Shown here piece after piece: positions 1-7,468 of a stretch of DNA of 64,000 bases. The translations under genes were made by a program, and so were the position numbers. The stretch lies in assembly GCA_964355015.1 (NCBI GenBank), contig CAYHCE010000004.1, positions 53,851 to 117,850 of the forward strand, read 5' to 3'. Numbering within the stretch: the stretch's first letter is position 1; each line of letters opens with the position of its first letter. Source of the DNA: CAYHCE01 sp964355015. GTDB lineage: Bacteria; Cyanobacteriota; Cyanobacteriia; PCC-6307; Cyanobiaceae. Below the pieces are notes generated by a model, which saw only the letters and a list, made by a program, of their open reading frames with translations, had not been told where the DNA came from and did no database searches.

Positions 1-536
1 TGCTGCGGCGTGGCGCCGTTCGCCTCTCCCGCGTCTACGAATCCGGCGAGGAGATCACCGTGGCGCTGCTGAGGGAGAACAGCCTGTTCGGGGTGCTCTC
101 CCTGCTCACCGGCCAGCGGTCCGATCGCTTTTATCACGCCGTGGCCTTCACGCGGGTGGAGATGGTGGCGGCGCCGGCAGCCTCGGTGCGGCGGGCGATC
201 GAGCAGGAGCCCAGCATCGGCCTGCTGCTGCTGCAGGGTCTCTCCTCCCGCATCCTCCAGACCGAAACGATGATCGAAACCCTCACCCATCGGGACATGT
301 CCTCCCGGCTGGTGAGCTTCCTTCTGGTGCTCTGCCGCGATTTCGGCGTACCCAGTACCGATGGGATCACGATCGATCTGCGCCTGTCTCACCAGGCGAT
401 CGCGGAGGCGATCGGCTCCACCCGGGTCACGATCACCCGCCTGCTCGGAGATCTGCGCCAGGCGGGGCTGGTGCAGATCGACCGCAAGAAGATCACTGTC
501 TTCGATCCGGTGGCACTGGCCAAACGGTTCAGCTGA
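1..536 (+). CDS. ntcA: Global nitrogen regulator NtcA (5' end outside window)
   Basis: CRP/FNR-family transcription factor that controls nitrogen assimilation in cyanobacteria in response to 2-oxoglutarate. The reading frame is already open at base 3, so the gene enters from the left. The visible part begins inside the cyclic-nucleotide-like effector domain (RRGAVRLSRVYESGEEIT) and continues through the long dimerisation helix. It ends in a Crp-type helix-turn-helix (LSHQAIAEAIGSTRVTITRL), which is characteristic of NtcA. About 177 residues are visible; the family is usually near 220. The effector and DNA-binding halves look intact. Its likely target amt lies 20 kb downstream. Confidence 0.95.
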   Translation, partial: LRRGAVRLSRVYESGEEITVALLRENSLFGVLSLLTGQRSDRFYHAVAFTRVEMVAAPAASVRRAIEQEPSIGLLLLQGLSSRILQTETMIETLTHRDMSSRLVSFLLVLCRDFGVPSTDGITIDLRLSHQAIAEAIGSTRVTITRLLGDLRQAGLVQIDRKKITVFDPVALAKRFS

Positions 537-596
537 TCACGTCCCCACGACCCTGGCCACCCAGGGCACCGATACTGGGGCCTCCTGCCCTGAGCT

Positions 597-1838
597 GTGT
601 CCGGCTGGCTCCTGATCCTCGCTCTGCTGGCGCTCGGAGGAGTGCTCGCCACCCTCGGGGATCGGCTCGGCAGCCGGGTCGGCAAGGCGCGGCTGAGTCT
701 GTTCAACCTGCGCCCCCGCAACACGGCGGTGCTGATCACAGTCCTCACCGGCAGCCTGATCAGCGCCGTCTCGCTCGGCCTGATGCTCGCCGTCAGTGAA
801 CGGTTGAGGGTGGGACTGTTCGAACTCGACACCCTGCAACAGAAGCTGCGAGACAGCCGCACCACACTGCAGCGGAGCGAGGCGGCCCTGGGGCGCAGCC
901 GTCTGGAGCAGGGCCGCGCCGAGCAGGAGTTGCGCCGGGCCGAGCGGGGCCGGCAGGAATCCCGCCGGCAGCTGGCCGCCGTGGAGCTCCAGGCCCGGCG
1001 TCTGCGGGGGGAACTGCAGCCGTTGCAGGCCCAGCGTCAGCAGCTGCTGGAACAGCGGACCCGGCTCAGCCGCGACATCCGCACCAAGGATCAGGACATC
1101 CGGCGCACCGAGGCCGAGCTGGCGCGGGTGAGGCAGCAGATCGCTGCCAGCGAGACGGAACTCAAGGGTCTGGAGGACAAGCTGATCGCCCTGCGGCGCG
1201 GCGATGTGGTGATCAGCAGCGGCCAGCCGCTCGCCACCGCCAAGGTGACGGTCAGGAACACCAGCCAGGCGAAGGAGGTGATCGAGGCCCTGCTGCGCCA
1301 GGCCAATCTGAACGCCTTCCAGAGGGTGCTGCCCGGCGAGGCCGCAAACCTGCAGATCCTGCTGGTGCCCCGCCAGGACATCGCCAAACTCGAGGGCATG
1401 CTGGGCAAGGGGGGCTCCTGGGTGGTGAGCATCCTTTCGGCCGCCAACGTGCTGCGGGGTGAGCGCCAGGTGCTCGGCTTCCCCGACCTTCGGCCCAATC
1501 GGCAGGTGATCCGCCAGGGGGACCTGATGGCCTCCACCGTGCTGGAAGGGGGTGAGCGGACGACGGAGCAGGTGCGCAGCCGCCTGAACCTGCTGCTGGC
1601 AGCTTCCTTCGCCAAGGCGCAGCGGCAGGGCTCGATCGCCGATGGCGTCCAGTTCGATGTGGCCACCTTCAATCGGCTGGGGCGGGAGCTCACCGAACGG
1701 CCGGCCGGGCAGGCGGTGACCCTGGAGGCTCTGGCGCTGCGCGACGCGGACACCCCCGATCCGATCGTGCTGGAACTGCGGCTGTCGGGCTCTCCAGCCG
1801 GCCGCGCCTCGCCGCCAGTCACCCCCCGCCAGCCATGA
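597..1838 (+). CDS. DUF3084 membrane-anchored coiled-coil protein
   Basis: Conserved cyanobacterial protein of 413 residues with no established function. It starts at a GTG. Two hydrophobic segments (about residues 4-20 and 45-68) lie at the N-terminus. A long, very Glu/Arg/Gln-rich coiled coil follows (about 75-200), then a C-terminal globular DUF3084 region. The arrangement suggests an inner-membrane anchored protein with a long coil. Its stop overlaps the start of the next gene in an ATGA, so the two are probably translationally coupled. The family assignment is from recognition. Confidence 0.85.
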   Translation: MSGWLLILALLALGGVLATLGDRLGSRVGKARLSLFNLRPRNTAVLITVLTGSLISAVSLGLMLAVSERLRVGLFELDTLQQKLRDSRTTLQRSEAALGRSRLEQGRAEQELRRAERGRQESRRQLAAVELQARRLRGELQPLQAQRQQLLEQRTRLSRDIRTKDQDIRRTEAELARVRQQIAASETELKGLEDKLIALRRGDVVISSGQPLATAKVTVRNTSQAKEVIEALLRQANLNAFQRVLPGEAANLQILLVPRQDIAKLEGMLGKGGSWVVSILSAANVLRGERQVLGFPDLRPNRQVIRQGDLMASTVLEGGERTTEQVRSRLNLLLAASFAKAQRQGSIADGVQFDVATFNRLGRELTERPAGQAVTLEALALRDADTPDPIVLELRLSGSPAGRASPPVTPRQP

Positions 1839-2284
1839 ACCTGCCGCAGAGCGGAGCCCTGGCCGCCCTCGATCCCGGCCGCAGCAAGTGCGGGCTGGTG
1901 CGCACCGATCCGCAGCGATGCCGCTTGCGCGAGGCCCTGATCCTCCCGCCGGAGCAGGCCTGGGAAAGGCTGCGGAGCTGGCTGGTGGCGGGCGAGGTGG
2001 TCGGGGTGGTGCTGGGCAACGGCACCGGCAGCGAGGCCTGGCGACAAAGGCTGGTCCGGCTCGCTCCGGTGCTGCTGGCGGACGAACGGGGATCGACCCT
2101 GGCGGCACGCCGGCGCTACTGGGAGCTGTTCCGCCCCCGGGGCTGGCGGCGATTCCTGCCGCAGGGTCTGCGCCAGCCTCCCTGTGACTGGGACGACGTG
2201 GTGGCCCAGCTGCTGCTCGAGCGACAGCTCGGCCACACCCTCGGCCGCGAGCCGCGGCTGGAACCACCCCCAAGGGGCCGCTAG
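1835..2284 (+). CDS. RNase H-fold, resolvase-like conserved cyanobacterial protein
   Basis: A 149-residue protein whose N-terminus (ALDPGRSKCGLV) matches the first strand of the YqgF/RuvC-type RNase H fold, where an Asp in the D-P-G motif is the first metal ligand. A second acidic position occurs in LLADERGST, and a C-terminal Asp pair (CDWDDVVAQ) could complete the metal site. Homologues next to DUF3084 genes are usually called resolvase-like. The substrate is unknown. The ATG overlaps the DUF3084 stop (ATGA), which supports co-translation. The 3' end overlaps the convergent DUF3146 gene by 4 bases. Confidence 0.7.
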   Translation: MNLPQSGALAALDPGRSKCGLVRTDPQRCRLREALILPPEQAWERLRSWLVAGEVVGVVLGNGTGSEAWRQRLVRLAPVLLADERGSTLAARRRYWELFRPRGWRRFLPQGLRQPPCDWDDVVAQLLLERQLGHTLGREPRLEPPPRGR

Positions 2285-2538
2285 AACTTGGCCCGCACCG
2301 TGAAGGCGTAGTCGCCGCCGGGTTCAAGCTGGTAGTCGGCCTGGAGCAGGAAGCGCAGCAGCGCGTCCTGGATCAGAGCGCGACCCAGGGAGGGCTCCAC
2401 GGTCAGTTCGCCGCGATCAAAGGCCCAGCGGAAGGTCCAGTGGAAGCCACCGGCGGCCACCTCCCCCTCCAGCAGCTTTCGGCTGAAGCTCTGATGCAGC
2501 ACCCGCAACTGGGCGGTGGTGGCGGGCAGACGGCTCAC
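2281..2538 (-). CDS. DUF3146 family protein
   Basis: Small (85 aa) soluble cyanobacterial protein of unknown function. The pattern GEVAAGGFHWTFRW, followed by GELTVEPSLGRALI and a C-terminal YQLEPGGDY, is the conserved signature I associate with DUF3146. It lies upstream of pth on the same strand with a 38-base gap in the minus-strand direction, and could be read from a separate promoter because the neighbour on its other side is convergent. No membrane segment or catalytic motif is visible. Confidence 0.75.
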   Translation of the reverse strand: MSRLPATTAQLRVLHQSFSRKLLEGEVAAGGFHWTFRWAFDRGELTVEPSLGRALIQDALLRFLLQADYQLEPGGDYAFTVRAKF

Positions 2539-2576
2539 GGATTCAACGGTTTCCGGACAGAGGACACCCTCCAGAT

Positions 2577-3203
2577 TCAGGCAGGGCAGGGCTGAAAACT
2601 GTTCAGCCGGTTGCCGGCACGCTCATAGCCCAGCCGGCGGATCAGATCCACGCCCACCAGCACCTCATCCAGCACCTGGGCCAGCAGGGGCTGCTCGGAA
2701 TCCTGGAAGCGACCGAGCACATGGGACACGGTGCGGGCCTTCCGCAGGGAAGGGTCGGCGGCCGGCGCGCCGATACCGATCCGCAGCCGGGCAAAGTCCT
2801 GGCTGCCGAGCTGGGCAATGGTGCTGCGCAGGCCGTTGTGCCCGCCCGCGCTGCCGGAGAGGCGCAACCGCAGTTTTCCCAGCGGCAGATCCATGTCGTC
2901 GACCAGCACCAGCATCTGCTCAGGCCGCAGGCCGAACCAATCGAGCGTGGCACGGATGGCGCGACCGCTCTCGTTCATGTAGGTGCCGGGCTTGAGCAGC
3001 CGCAGCCGTTCGGCGCCGTGGCCGAAGTCGGCCAGCCATCCCTGCAGCTTGCCGTTCTGACGAAAGCCCACCCCTTCTCGGCTGGCGAGGCGGTCGAGGG
3101 CCATGAAGCCCACGTTGTGACGGGTGTGAAGGTACTTCTCCCCTGGGTTGCCCAGCCCCACCAGCAACTGCAGATCCCCGGCCGGGGGGGAGGAGGGAGT
3201 CAT
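2577..3203 (-). CDS. pth: Peptidyl-tRNA hydrolase
   Basis: Cytosolic esterase that frees tRNA from peptidyl-tRNA dropped during translation. All bacterial Pth signatures are present: LLVGLGNPGEKYLHTRHNVG with the catalytic His in RHNVGF, KPGTYMNESG, the Asp in VLVDDMDLP, and SAGGHNGLRS. The 208 residues are slightly longer than the usual 190-200 because of a short Pro/Ser-rich N-terminal extension, so the true start could be a little downstream. It lies just downstream of tatA on the same strand. Confidence 0.95.
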   Translation of the reverse strand: MTPSSPPAGDLQLLVGLGNPGEKYLHTRHNVGFMALDRLASREGVGFRQNGKLQGWLADFGHGAERLRLLKPGTYMNESGRAIRATLDWFGLRPEQMLVLVDDMDLPLGKLRLRLSGSAGGHNGLRSTIAQLGSQDFARLRIGIGAPAADPSLRKARTVSHVLGRFQDSEQPLLAQVLDEVLVGVDLIRRLGYERAGNRLNSFQPCPA

Positions 3204-3247
3204 GGTGCAACGCCGAAGCTCGGGAGCGGAACGGAGGCGGGAACCGC

Positions 3248-3532
3248 TCAGGCGAGAGGGCTGCCGGGCTCGGCCTCTCGACCTGCGAGGGGCGCCACCT
3301 CTGCAGAAGCCTCAGCCACTGGGGGCTCGGTTCCCATCGAGACGGCCTGGACGGTCTCCGTGTCCACCGCCTTGCGGAATTCCTGCTCGAACTCGCGCGA
3401 CGCCGACTGGAACCCCTTGAGGGTGCGGCCCAGGGTGCGGCCCAGCTCCGGCAGACGCTTGGGACCGAACACCAAGAGGCCGATGGCAGCGATCACTGCC
3501 ATCTCCGGCAGACCGATCCCGAAGAAGTTCAT
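3248..3532 (-). CDS. tatA: Sec-independent twin-arginine translocase TatA/TatE subunit
   Basis: Forms the pore-like part of the Tat system, which exports folded proteins across the thylakoid or plasma membrane. The 94-residue protein has the typical N-terminal transmembrane helix (IGLPEMAVIAAIGLLVF), the FGPKRLPELGRTLG hinge, an amphipathic helix and an acidic, Ala/Glu-rich disordered tail. It lies between psbH and pth on the minus strand. Confidence 0.93.
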   Translation of the reverse strand: MNFFGIGLPEMAVIAAIGLLVFGPKRLPELGRTLGRTLKGFQSASREFEQEFRKAVDTETVQAVSMGTEPPVAEASAEVAPLAGREAEPGSPLA

Positions 3533-3568
3533 GGAAGACGCAGAGGTTGGGGACCGGCCGGTGACGGG

Positions 3569-3769
3569 TCAGCCGAGGCCGTTCCAGTTCACCGTGATGC
3601 CGTCGAGCAGCAGCGACTTGTTGTACAGCTGCAGGATCACGAGCAGGAAGACCAGGAAGAGCAGCATGAACACGCCCATCACGGGGGTGGTGCCCCAGCC
3701 GGGTACGACCTTGCCGTACTCGGAGTTGAGCGGGCGAAGCAGATCTCCCAGGCGGGTGCGTTGAGCCAT
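3569..3769 (-). CDS. psbH: Photosystem II protein PsbH
   Basis: Single-span subunit at the periphery of photosystem II that stabilises the dimer and quinone exchange. The 66-residue protein has the family features: N-terminal TRLGDLLRPLNSEYGKV, the GWGTTPVMG turn, one transmembrane helix (VFMLLFLVFLLVILQLYN), and the lumenal tail NKSLLLDGITVNW. It is divergent from psbN, the classical cyanobacterial and plastid arrangement. Confidence 0.97.
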   Translation of the reverse strand: MAQRTRLGDLLRPLNSEYGKVVPGWGTTPVMGVFMLLFLVFLLVILQLYNKSLLLDGITVNWNGLG

Positions 3770-3910
3770 GGCGGCGCTGTCCTCTCTGGCACAGGAGTGG
3801 GTTCGTTACTGTAAGGGTCCTGCCACGGCGGCAGCAGCCGCTGTCGAGAGTTGTGACGGAAACCGCCGCCGCTCCTGCCGGGCCGCCGCCACCCTCCGCC
3901 ACCCCCAGCC

Positions 3911-4051
3911 GTGACCGACACCTCCCCCGCCATCTCCGTCGCGATCACCGTGCTGGTGGTGCTGCTGGCCCTCACCGGCTTCGGGGTCTACACCGCCTTC
4001 GGGCCGCCTTCGAAACGGCTCACCGATCCGTTCGACGATCACGACGACTGA
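3911..4051 (+). CDS. psbN: Photosystem II assembly protein PsbN
   Basis: A 46-residue one-span thylakoid protein needed for photosystem II assembly and repair rather than a core subunit. I read it directly from the DNA. A GTG start gives MTDTSPAISVAITVLVVLLA, then LTGFGVYTAFGPPSKRLTDP and FDDHDD before TGA. The GVYTAFGPPSK(R/E)L(T/R)DPF segment is the family signature. It is divergent from psbH, as in other cyanobacteria. Its last 13 bases overlap the 3' end of the convergent GH38 gene. Confidence 0.95.
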   Translation: MTDTSPAISVAITVLVVLLALTGFGVYTAFGPPSKRLTDPFDDHDD

Positions 4052-7000
4052 GGCTCGCCTCGAACGATCCGCCAGCTGGCCAGCTGCCAGGGCAGCAGCA
4101 GATCCGGCGGCCCATGGCTCGACGTATCGCCCGGGGCCTCGATCGGGTCACCGAGGCCATCGATCCGTTCGAGCAGCCGCCAGGCTGGGCCCGGCGTGAG
4201 CCGGTGGCGGCAGGGTGAGAGGTTCTGGACGGTGAGCCGCAGCACGCCTGGCACCGAATCCGGACACAGCCCGATCAGCCGCAGGTCCGGATGGCCCAGA
4301 ACCAGGATGGTTCCCGGCGCCCGGCAGCCGGCGGAGGGCCGCAGCCAGCAGGGTTCGCGGAACCGCACGGCCTCGGCCGCCACCCCCGCCTGGCGCCAGC
4401 CGGGCCCGCAGGGCATCAGGGCCAGCCGCAGACGCTGCGGCCCGTTGTCGGCTCCCGGATCGGGCCAGGTGGGTCCACGCAGCAGGGAGACCCCGAGCCG
4501 GTCAGGTGTCGCCGAAACCCCCTGCGGACCATCCAGCAGCACCGCCAGCCCGCCGGACGCCGCCTGGCTCGCCACCCAGCTGATCGCCGGCACCTCCCAG
4601 CGGCTGGCTTCCCGGGCCGTGCAGGCCGCCGCAGGCCGCTCCAGCACGGCAGCCGAAGTATCCGCCGCCCAGCGCAGGGCGGGCTGCTGCAGCGGCAGCT
4701 CCAGGCGCAGGAGCTCATGGCGTTGGCGCCACTCCACCTGCAGCGTCAGCTCCAGCCAGGGACTGCCAGCCCGCAGCTGCAGATCGAGGCGCAGGGGGCT
4801 GGCACCACAGCGGCCGCGCCAGGTCAGGCGGGTGCAGAGCGGGCCCGACTCGGCCAGCGCGGGCAGCGGCTCCCACTGGAGCGGCAGGGGCTGCTCGCGG
4901 TAGTCACCGGCCAGGTCCCAGGCGTCCCAGAACTCGCCGCCATCACCCCAGCGCCGCCACTCGAGCGGGGCGGCCAGCTGGGGATGCCGGTCTCTCCCCC
5001 AGAGCTGCTCCAGGCCGGCGGGGCCCAGCTGGGCCCAGACCAGCCCGTTGCCCAGCCGCCACCGATCGCCGCCTTCAAGAGGTTCCAGCCGCACCGGCGC
5101 CACGATCGTCCCGGACGGCAGCGGGGGGGGTGCGTCGGCCGATGGCGGCTCGTGCCGCAGCGCCAGCGCCGCCACCCCTGCAGGCAGGTCCAGCTGCACC
5201 CAGTGCCCCCCCGCCGCCGCGGACTGTGTGGGCAGCCGCCGCTCCCCCAGCCACCAGAGGCCGGCCGGCAGCCGCAGGGTACGGGACGCCGCGGGCAAGG
5301 GCTGGAGCTGGGCCAGCCACCAGTTCCGGCCCGGGGGGGAGGGCGGATCAGCGGGCGCAGCGGCGCAGGCCAGCCAGGCGCCGAGGTACCGGTCTCGCTG
5401 GCGGCAGGCATGGCGGCGTGCCTGCCGCCACTGGGGTTCGGCCTGCTCGAACACCTCCGGGATCGAGGTGCCGGGGAGGATGTCATGGAACTGCTGGAAG
5501 AGAAGCGGTCGCCAGTCCACCGGCCCGGTTCCGGAAGCGGGGCCGGTCCCGCTGGCGGCAGCATCCGCCCAGAGCAGCGCCACGGCCAGCTCCGCCTCGC
5601 GCAGCAGGCGCTCGAGACTGCGGTTGTGGCGCTTCTGGTCCGGACGGCTGGTGGCGCAACCCCGGTGCAGCTCCAGGTAGAGCTCATCGCGCCAGACCGG
5701 GAGCTGGTGCCGGAGCGGTTCCAGCCGCTTCAGATAATCCCGCAGGCTGCCGTGGTGCTGGCGGGCCGCCGAAGGCTGGTCCTGCCACAGGGCCAGCTGT
5801 TCGAGCATCTCGGCCGTGGGTCCGCCGCCGTGATCCCCCACGCCGGGCAGCCAGAGTGCCTCGGCATCGCCGGTGGAGCGCTGCCATTCCAGGCGATAGC
5901 GCTCCATCGCCACCGGATCGCCGTCGGTACCGATCGGCGCCGTCATCAGAGCCAGCACCTCCGAACCGCAGCGGCTACGCCAGCGGAACAGCCGGTGGGG
6001 GAAGGGCGTGGTGGCGTTCCAGGCCAGCTTGTGGGTGCAGAACCAGCCCACGCCGGTGGCTGCCGCCACGGCCGGCAGACCGGCGGCGAAGCCGAAGCTG
6101 TCCGGCAGCCAGGCCAGAGCGTGATCCCACTCGGGAAAGCGGGCCCGGCTGTAGGTCTGGCCCTCCTGGAACTGGCGCAGCAACGAGGTGGTGCTGATCA
6201 GCACGCAGTCGGTCTCCACCCAGGGGCCGTTGAGCGGCTCCCAGCGACCGGCTTGCATCGCCTGGCGGATCCGGGCGAACAGGGCGGGACGGTGCTGCTC
6301 CAGCCAGGCGTAGAGAGCGGGGGTGGAATGGCCGAAGTGCAGCCGGGGATGGCGCTCCATCAGGGCCAGGACGGAGCCGAAGGTGCGCTCGGCGGCCTGC
6401 CAGGTATCGGCCACCGGCCAGAGCCAGGCCAGATCCAGGTGGGCATGGCCCAGAACCTGGAACCCCCCGTCAGCCCGGAGGGCGCTCCCCGCCAGGGCGG
6501 CGGCGAGGCTGGCAGGGGCCTCCGGGGCGACGGGATCACAGCCCGCCAGTCGAGCCAGCCGCGTCCCGGCATAATCCGCGGCCGAGTCCGCGGCTCGACC
6601 CGGGACGACCCCCTCGTGGCGCAGCAGTTCCAGCTCCAGGGCCGTGGCGAGCAGCAGCCCCTCGGGGTCGTCGGAACCGAGCGGTTCGAGCTCGATGCGG
6701 CTCTGGATCAGGGCGCCGTCGTCGTGCAGGGGGCTGCGCAGCACCAGCTCCAGCCGCAGCGATTCGCCCTGCCACCAGCGCGAGGGCAGGGGCCAGCGGC
6801 AGGCGGTGTCGAACAGGTCGCCCCGGTGGACCGCCTGACCATCCACCCGCAGCTCGGCCCGGTCGGCCCACCAGCGCAGCACCAGCCGGGCGCGCGCGGT
6901 CCTCAGCTGACACCACCGCGGCGGACAGGCGAGGTCCAGCACCAGCCGCCGCACCCTTCCGCCCCGGGGCCAGACGATCAGGCCCCGGGCCTGCCAGTCG

Positions 7001-7176
7001 GGCCGATGCCGCCCGGCCCAGGGGTCAGCCAGGGCCCCCTGCCAGGATCCAGCGGTGTTGCGGACCTGCCAGAGGGGGTGAAGATCCAGCCGGGAACGTG
7101 ACTGAAACGTTTCAATCCAGGGGCGAAGCTGCGCCTCCAGGCCCTGCTCCATCGTTCGAGGCCAACGGTGACCCAT
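4039..7176 (-). CDS. Glycoside hydrolase family 38 alpha-mannosidase
   Basis: A 1045-residue GH38 enzyme, the normal size for bacterial or class II cytosolic alpha-mannosidases. After an N-terminal beta domain (about 1-235), the catalytic domain opens with the zinc-binding motif GHAHLDLAW (His/Asp near residues 244-248). It continues through GPWVETDCVL and LPDSFGF, whose Asp near residue 359 is the expected nucleophile, to GDHGGGPT. The mid and C-terminal beta-sandwich domains follow. No signal peptide is seen, so a cytosolic role in turnover of mannose-containing glycans is likely. Met9 is an alternative start. The gene sits between psbN and psbI, overlaps psbN by 13 bases, and is unrelated to its photosystem neighbours. 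Confidence 0.93.
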   Translation of the reverse strand: MGHRWPRTMEQGLEAQLRPWIETFQSRSRLDLHPLWQVRNTAGSWQGALADPWAGRHRPDWQARGLIVWPRGGRVRRLVLDLACPPRWCQLRTARARLVLRWWADRAELRVDGQAVHRGDLFDTACRWPLPSRWWQGESLRLELVLRSPLHDDGALIQSRIELEPLGSDDPEGLLLATALELELLRHEGVVPGRAADSAADYAGTRLARLAGCDPVAPEAPASLAAALAGSALRADGGFQVLGHAHLDLAWLWPVADTWQAAERTFGSVLALMERHPRLHFGHSTPALYAWLEQHRPALFARIRQAMQAGRWEPLNGPWVETDCVLISTTSLLRQFQEGQTYSRARFPEWDHALAWLPDSFGFAAGLPAVAAATGVGWFCTHKLAWNATTPFPHRLFRWRSRCGSEVLALMTAPIGTDGDPVAMERYRLEWQRSTGDAEALWLPGVGDHGGGPTAEMLEQLALWQDQPSAARQHHGSLRDYLKRLEPLRHQLPVWRDELYLELHRGCATSRPDQKRHNRSLERLLREAELAVALLWADAAASGTGPASGTGPVDWRPLLFQQFHDILPGTSIPEVFEQAEPQWRQARRHACRQRDRYLGAWLACAAAPADPPSPPGRNWWLAQLQPLPAASRTLRLPAGLWWLGERRLPTQSAAAGGHWVQLDLPAGVAALALRHEPPSADAPPPLPSGTIVAPVRLEPLEGGDRWRLGNGLVWAQLGPAGLEQLWGRDRHPQLAAPLEWRRWGDGGEFWDAWDLAGDYREQPLPLQWEPLPALAESGPLCTRLTWRGRCGASPLRLDLQLRAGSPWLELTLQVEWRQRHELLRLELPLQQPALRWAADTSAAVLERPAAACTAREASRWEVPAISWVASQAASGGLAVLLDGPQGVSATPDRLGVSLLRGPTWPDPGADNGPQRLRLALMPCGPGWRQAGVAAEAVRFREPCWLRPSAGCRAPGTILVLGHPDLRLIGLCPDSVPGVLRLTVQNLSPCRHRLTPGPAWRLLERIDGLGDPIEAPGDTSSHGPPDLLLPWQLASWRIVRGEPQSS

Positions 7177-7252
7177 AGGATGATGCGGCTGCCGAAGGGT
7201 CGTTCAGGCCCCACCTGGCGCCTGTCACTCCCTGTCACCCGCCGGACGGACC

Positions 7253-7372
7253 ATGCTCGCCCTCAAGATCTCGGTTTACTCCGTCGTCTTCTTCTTCATC
7301 GGGATCTTCGTGTTCGGCTTCCTGGCCAGCGATCCCAGCCGCACCCCCAGCCGCAAGGACCTGGAGGACTGA
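7253..7372 (+). CDS. psbI: Photosystem II reaction centre protein PsbI
   Basis: A 39-residue one-span subunit of the photosystem II reaction centre, next to D1. I read it from the DNA: an ATG start gives MLALKISVYSVVFFFIGIFV followed by FGFLASDPSRTPSRKDLED and TGA. This matches the PsbI pattern, including the conserved C-terminal DPSR-P-R-DLE tail. It is read away from the GH38 gene and lies 96 bases upstream of the LptD-like gene. Confidence 0.97.
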   Translation: MLALKISVYSVVFFFIGIFVFGFLASDPSRTPSRKDLED

Positions 7373-7468
7373 GGGCCCCTTCTCGGTCGGGGCCACTGTG
7401 CAGCCTGCCTGTCCCGTCCGTTTCGCGCGCTCTGACGTGGCAGGATCGGCCGCGGTTCAGGAGCCCCG

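Noticed and set aside
537..2327. 596-codon minus-strand open frame opposite the DUF3084 gene
   Set aside because: Low-complexity antisense translation; the plus strand holds two recognised coupled genes.
4291..7101. 936-codon plus-strand open frame opposite the alpha-mannosidase
   Set aside because: Gln/Gly/Pro-rich antisense shadow of a clear GH38 gene, with no recognisable motif.
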